DNA of 7,371 nucleotides from Dehalococcoidia bacterium. GTDB taxonomy: Bacteria; Chloroflexota; Dehalococcoidia; UBA2247. The position numbers and the translations under genes were made by a program. Below the pieces are notes generated by a model that made no database searches, had not been told where the DNA came from, and saw nothing but the letters and a program-made list of their open reading frames with translations. Below, piece by piece: positions 5,832 to 7,371 of the stretch (the stretch's first letter is position 1; every line of letters begins with the position of its first letter). The stretch spans positions 1 through 7,371 of the forward strand of contig JAGHDJ010000116.1 in assembly GCA_021159955.1 (NCBI GenBank), given 5' to 3'.

Positions 5832-7371
5832 TTATTCCCCTCCACTCTGGGATACCAATTTCTGGACTATAGAAGCCGGCACCTTTTGATAGTGGTCAAA
5901 TTCCATAGAATATATCGCCCTACCCTGGCTCATAGAACGAATGCTGGTAGCATAACCAAAGGTCTCTCCTATTGGAATGAAGCAGCGTATTACACGGGTA
6001 TTACCAGAAACTTCAATCCCTTCGATGCAAGCCCTTCTTGCATTGATATCACCAATGATGTCGCCCACGAATTCCTCTGGTGTCACCACTTCCATCTTCA
6101 TCATCGGTTCCAATATGACAGGTTCAGCCTTTCGCGCACCTTGTCTCAGTGCCAGCATGCCAGCCATCTTAAATGCCATATCAGAGGAGTCAACGGCATG
6201 AAAACTGCCGTCGTAGAGCCTTGCCTTTATATCAACTAATGGAAACCCTGCAACTACTCCACTCCCCATCGCCTCTTTTATTCCATCTCTTACTGAGGAG
6301 ATATACTCCTGTGGTATTGCTCCTCCGCGAATCTTCTCTTCAAATACAAACCCACTACCCCTCTCGCCAGGCTCAAACTCAACCCAAACGTGGCCAAATT
6401 GCCCTCTGCCACCAAACTGCTTAACAAATTTACCCTCAGCCTTAACCGTCCGCGATATCGTTTCTTTATAAGCAACCTGGGGTTTGCCCATTCTCATACC
6501 TACGCCGAATTCATTTGACAGACGATCGGCAATAACCTCAAGATGAAGCTCACCCATACCAGAAACGATAGTTTGCCCCGTTTCTTTGTTCAAACTCAGC
6601 TTGAACGTGGGATCCTCATCTCCCAGCTTGGATAGTGCATTACCCATCTTGTCAGAATCAGCTTTACTATTGGGTTCAATAACAACCGAAACAACCGGGG
6701 CAGGGAACGTTATGTCATCAAGGATAATGGGGTTGGCGGACATACAGATGGTATCCCCAGTAAACGTCTTTCTTAAACCGAGAATGGCACCAATATCACC
6801 AGCTCTTATTGAATCCATCTCTTCCCGGCGATTGGATTGCATGCGGAATAATCTGCCTGCTCTCTCTTTGTTATTCCTGGTGATATTCAGAACCTGAGAT
6901 CCTGCCTTAATCTCACCAGAATAAACCCTGACATATACCAATCTACCCATAAAGGGATCTGTTACCACTTTAAAAGCCAGCGCTGCAAGAGGGTCAGCAA
7001 CGCTCGGCGCCCGAAGAACTTCCCGTCCATCTTTGGGGTGACTTCCCTTAACAGGAGGCATATCCAGCGGCGAGGGAAGATAATCCACCACAGCATCCAG
7101 AAGGGGTTGTATAGCCATATTTTTCAGGGCACTGCCACAGAGCACCGGCACCACTTTGCCAGCAAGAGTGGCTCTGCGCAAAGCAGATTTTATATCTGGA
7201 ATAGTTATAGGCTTATCCTCAAGATAAAGAGCGGCAAGTGAATCATCATGATCCACAAGCTTTTCAATCAATATCTCTCGCTGTTGCCAAACCCTATCCT
7301 CGTAATCAGCAGGGATAGCCGCCGCCACTGGCTCAGAATCAACGCCACCAGAGAAAGACCATGCCTTATTC
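5832..7371 (-). CDS. fusA: Elongation factor G, C-terminal three quarters (5' end outside window)
   Basis: EF-G is the ribosomal translocase: a GTPase that moves tRNA and mRNA after peptide bond formation and, with RRF, helps recycle ribosomes in the cytoplasm. The frame stays open to base 7371, so the P-loop and switch regions are missing. What remains starts in the G' insert (IPADYEDRVWQQRE), passes the end of the G domain (PVLCGSALKN, the G5-type SAL motif) and covers domains II to V. Diagnostic motifs are GMGELHLEVIADRL at the end of domain III, GGRGQFGHV and GAIPQEYI in domain IV, the domain IV tip region DGSFHAVDSSDMAFKMA, and GDINARR with FGYATSIRSMSQGRA in domain V. It ends with a TAA. 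The last codons carry GGAGG, the likely ribosome binding site of rpsJ, which follows 3 nt later, so the two are probably cotranscribed and coupled. It looks like an ordinary elongation EF-G, not a tetracycline-resistance paralogue. A GTG at 7328 is internal and not the start. Confidence 0.97.
   Translation of the reverse strand, partial: NKAWSFSGGVDSEPVAAAIPADYEDRVWQQREILIEKLVDHDDSLAALYLEDKPITIPDIKSALRRATLAGKVVPVLCGSALKNMAIQPLLDAVVDYLPSPLDMPPVKGSHPKDGREVLRAPSVADPLAALAFKVVTDPFMGRLVYVRVYSGEIKAGSQVLNITRNNKERAGRLFRMQSNRREEMDSIRAGDIGAILGLRKTFTGDTICMSANPIILDDITFPAPVVSVVIEPNSKADSDKMGNALSKLGDEDPTFKLSLNKETGQTIVSGMGELHLEVIADRLSNEFGVGMRMGKPQVAYKETISRTVKAEGKFVKQFGGRGQFGHVWVEFEPGERGSGFVFEEKIRGGAIPQEYISSVRDGIKEAMGSGVVAGFPLVDIKARLYDGSFHAVDSSDMAFKMAGMLALRQGARKAEPVILEPMMKMEVVTPEEFVGDIIGDINARRACIEGIEVSGNTRVIRCFIPIGETFGYATSIRSMSQGRAIYSMEFDHYQKVPASIVQKLVSQSGGE

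Noticed and set aside
7326..7328. GTG at 7328 as the start of fusA
   Set aside because: The same frame continues upstream to the window edge with EF-G-like residues (NKAWSFSGG and following), and the GTPase domain must lie beyond the edge. The GTG is an internal valine.

Overview
The whole window is one unbroken minus-strand ribosomal-protein gene cluster, the junction of the str and S10 operons. In transcription order (high to low coordinates) it runs: fusA (3' part, its start lies beyond base 7371), rpsJ, rplC, rplD, rplW, a 31-codon gene for a bS22/COX24-like ribosomal peptide, rplB, rpsS, rplV, rpsC, rplP, rpmC, rpsQ, rplN, and the first 57 codons of rplX, which runs off at base 1. No plus-strand gene is supported, and I see no RNA gene, mobile element, CRISPR array or terminator. 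No stretch over 300 bases lacks a gene.

The proteins are plainly bacterial. fusA directly followed by rpsJ without tuf, together with an S3 that carries a long acidic C-terminal tail, recalls Chloroflexota, perhaps the Dehalococcoidia. That placement is an inference from gene order and protein character, not a computed phylogeny.

The layout is very compact. Successive genes overlap (rplC/rplD 20 nt, rplV/rpsC 1 nt, rpsC/rplP 41 nt, rplP/rpmC 11 nt, rpmC/rpsQ 20 nt) or are separated by a few bases, and many Shine-Dalgarno (SD) sites lie inside the preceding gene. This suggests one polycistronic mRNA with strong translational coupling. Three genes use non-ATG starts: rplC and rpsQ use GTG, rplB uses TTG.

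The standout is the 166-nt interval between rplW and rplB, which looks like spacer at first sight. Read on the minus strand it encodes a complete 31-residue, very basic peptide (15 Lys+Arg). Its pattern matches the C-terminal domain shared by the mitochondrial ribosomal protein mS38 (AURKAIP1/Cox24) and the actinobacterial small-subunit protein bS22. A 30S protein gene therefore appears to sit between the 50S genes for uL23 and uL2 in one of the most conserved operons in bacteria. The remaining genes encode large-subunit proteins (uL3, uL4, uL23, uL2, uL22, uL16, uL29, uL14, uL24), small-subunit proteins (uS10, uS19, uS3, uS17) and the translocase EF-G, all acting in ribosome assembly and elongation.
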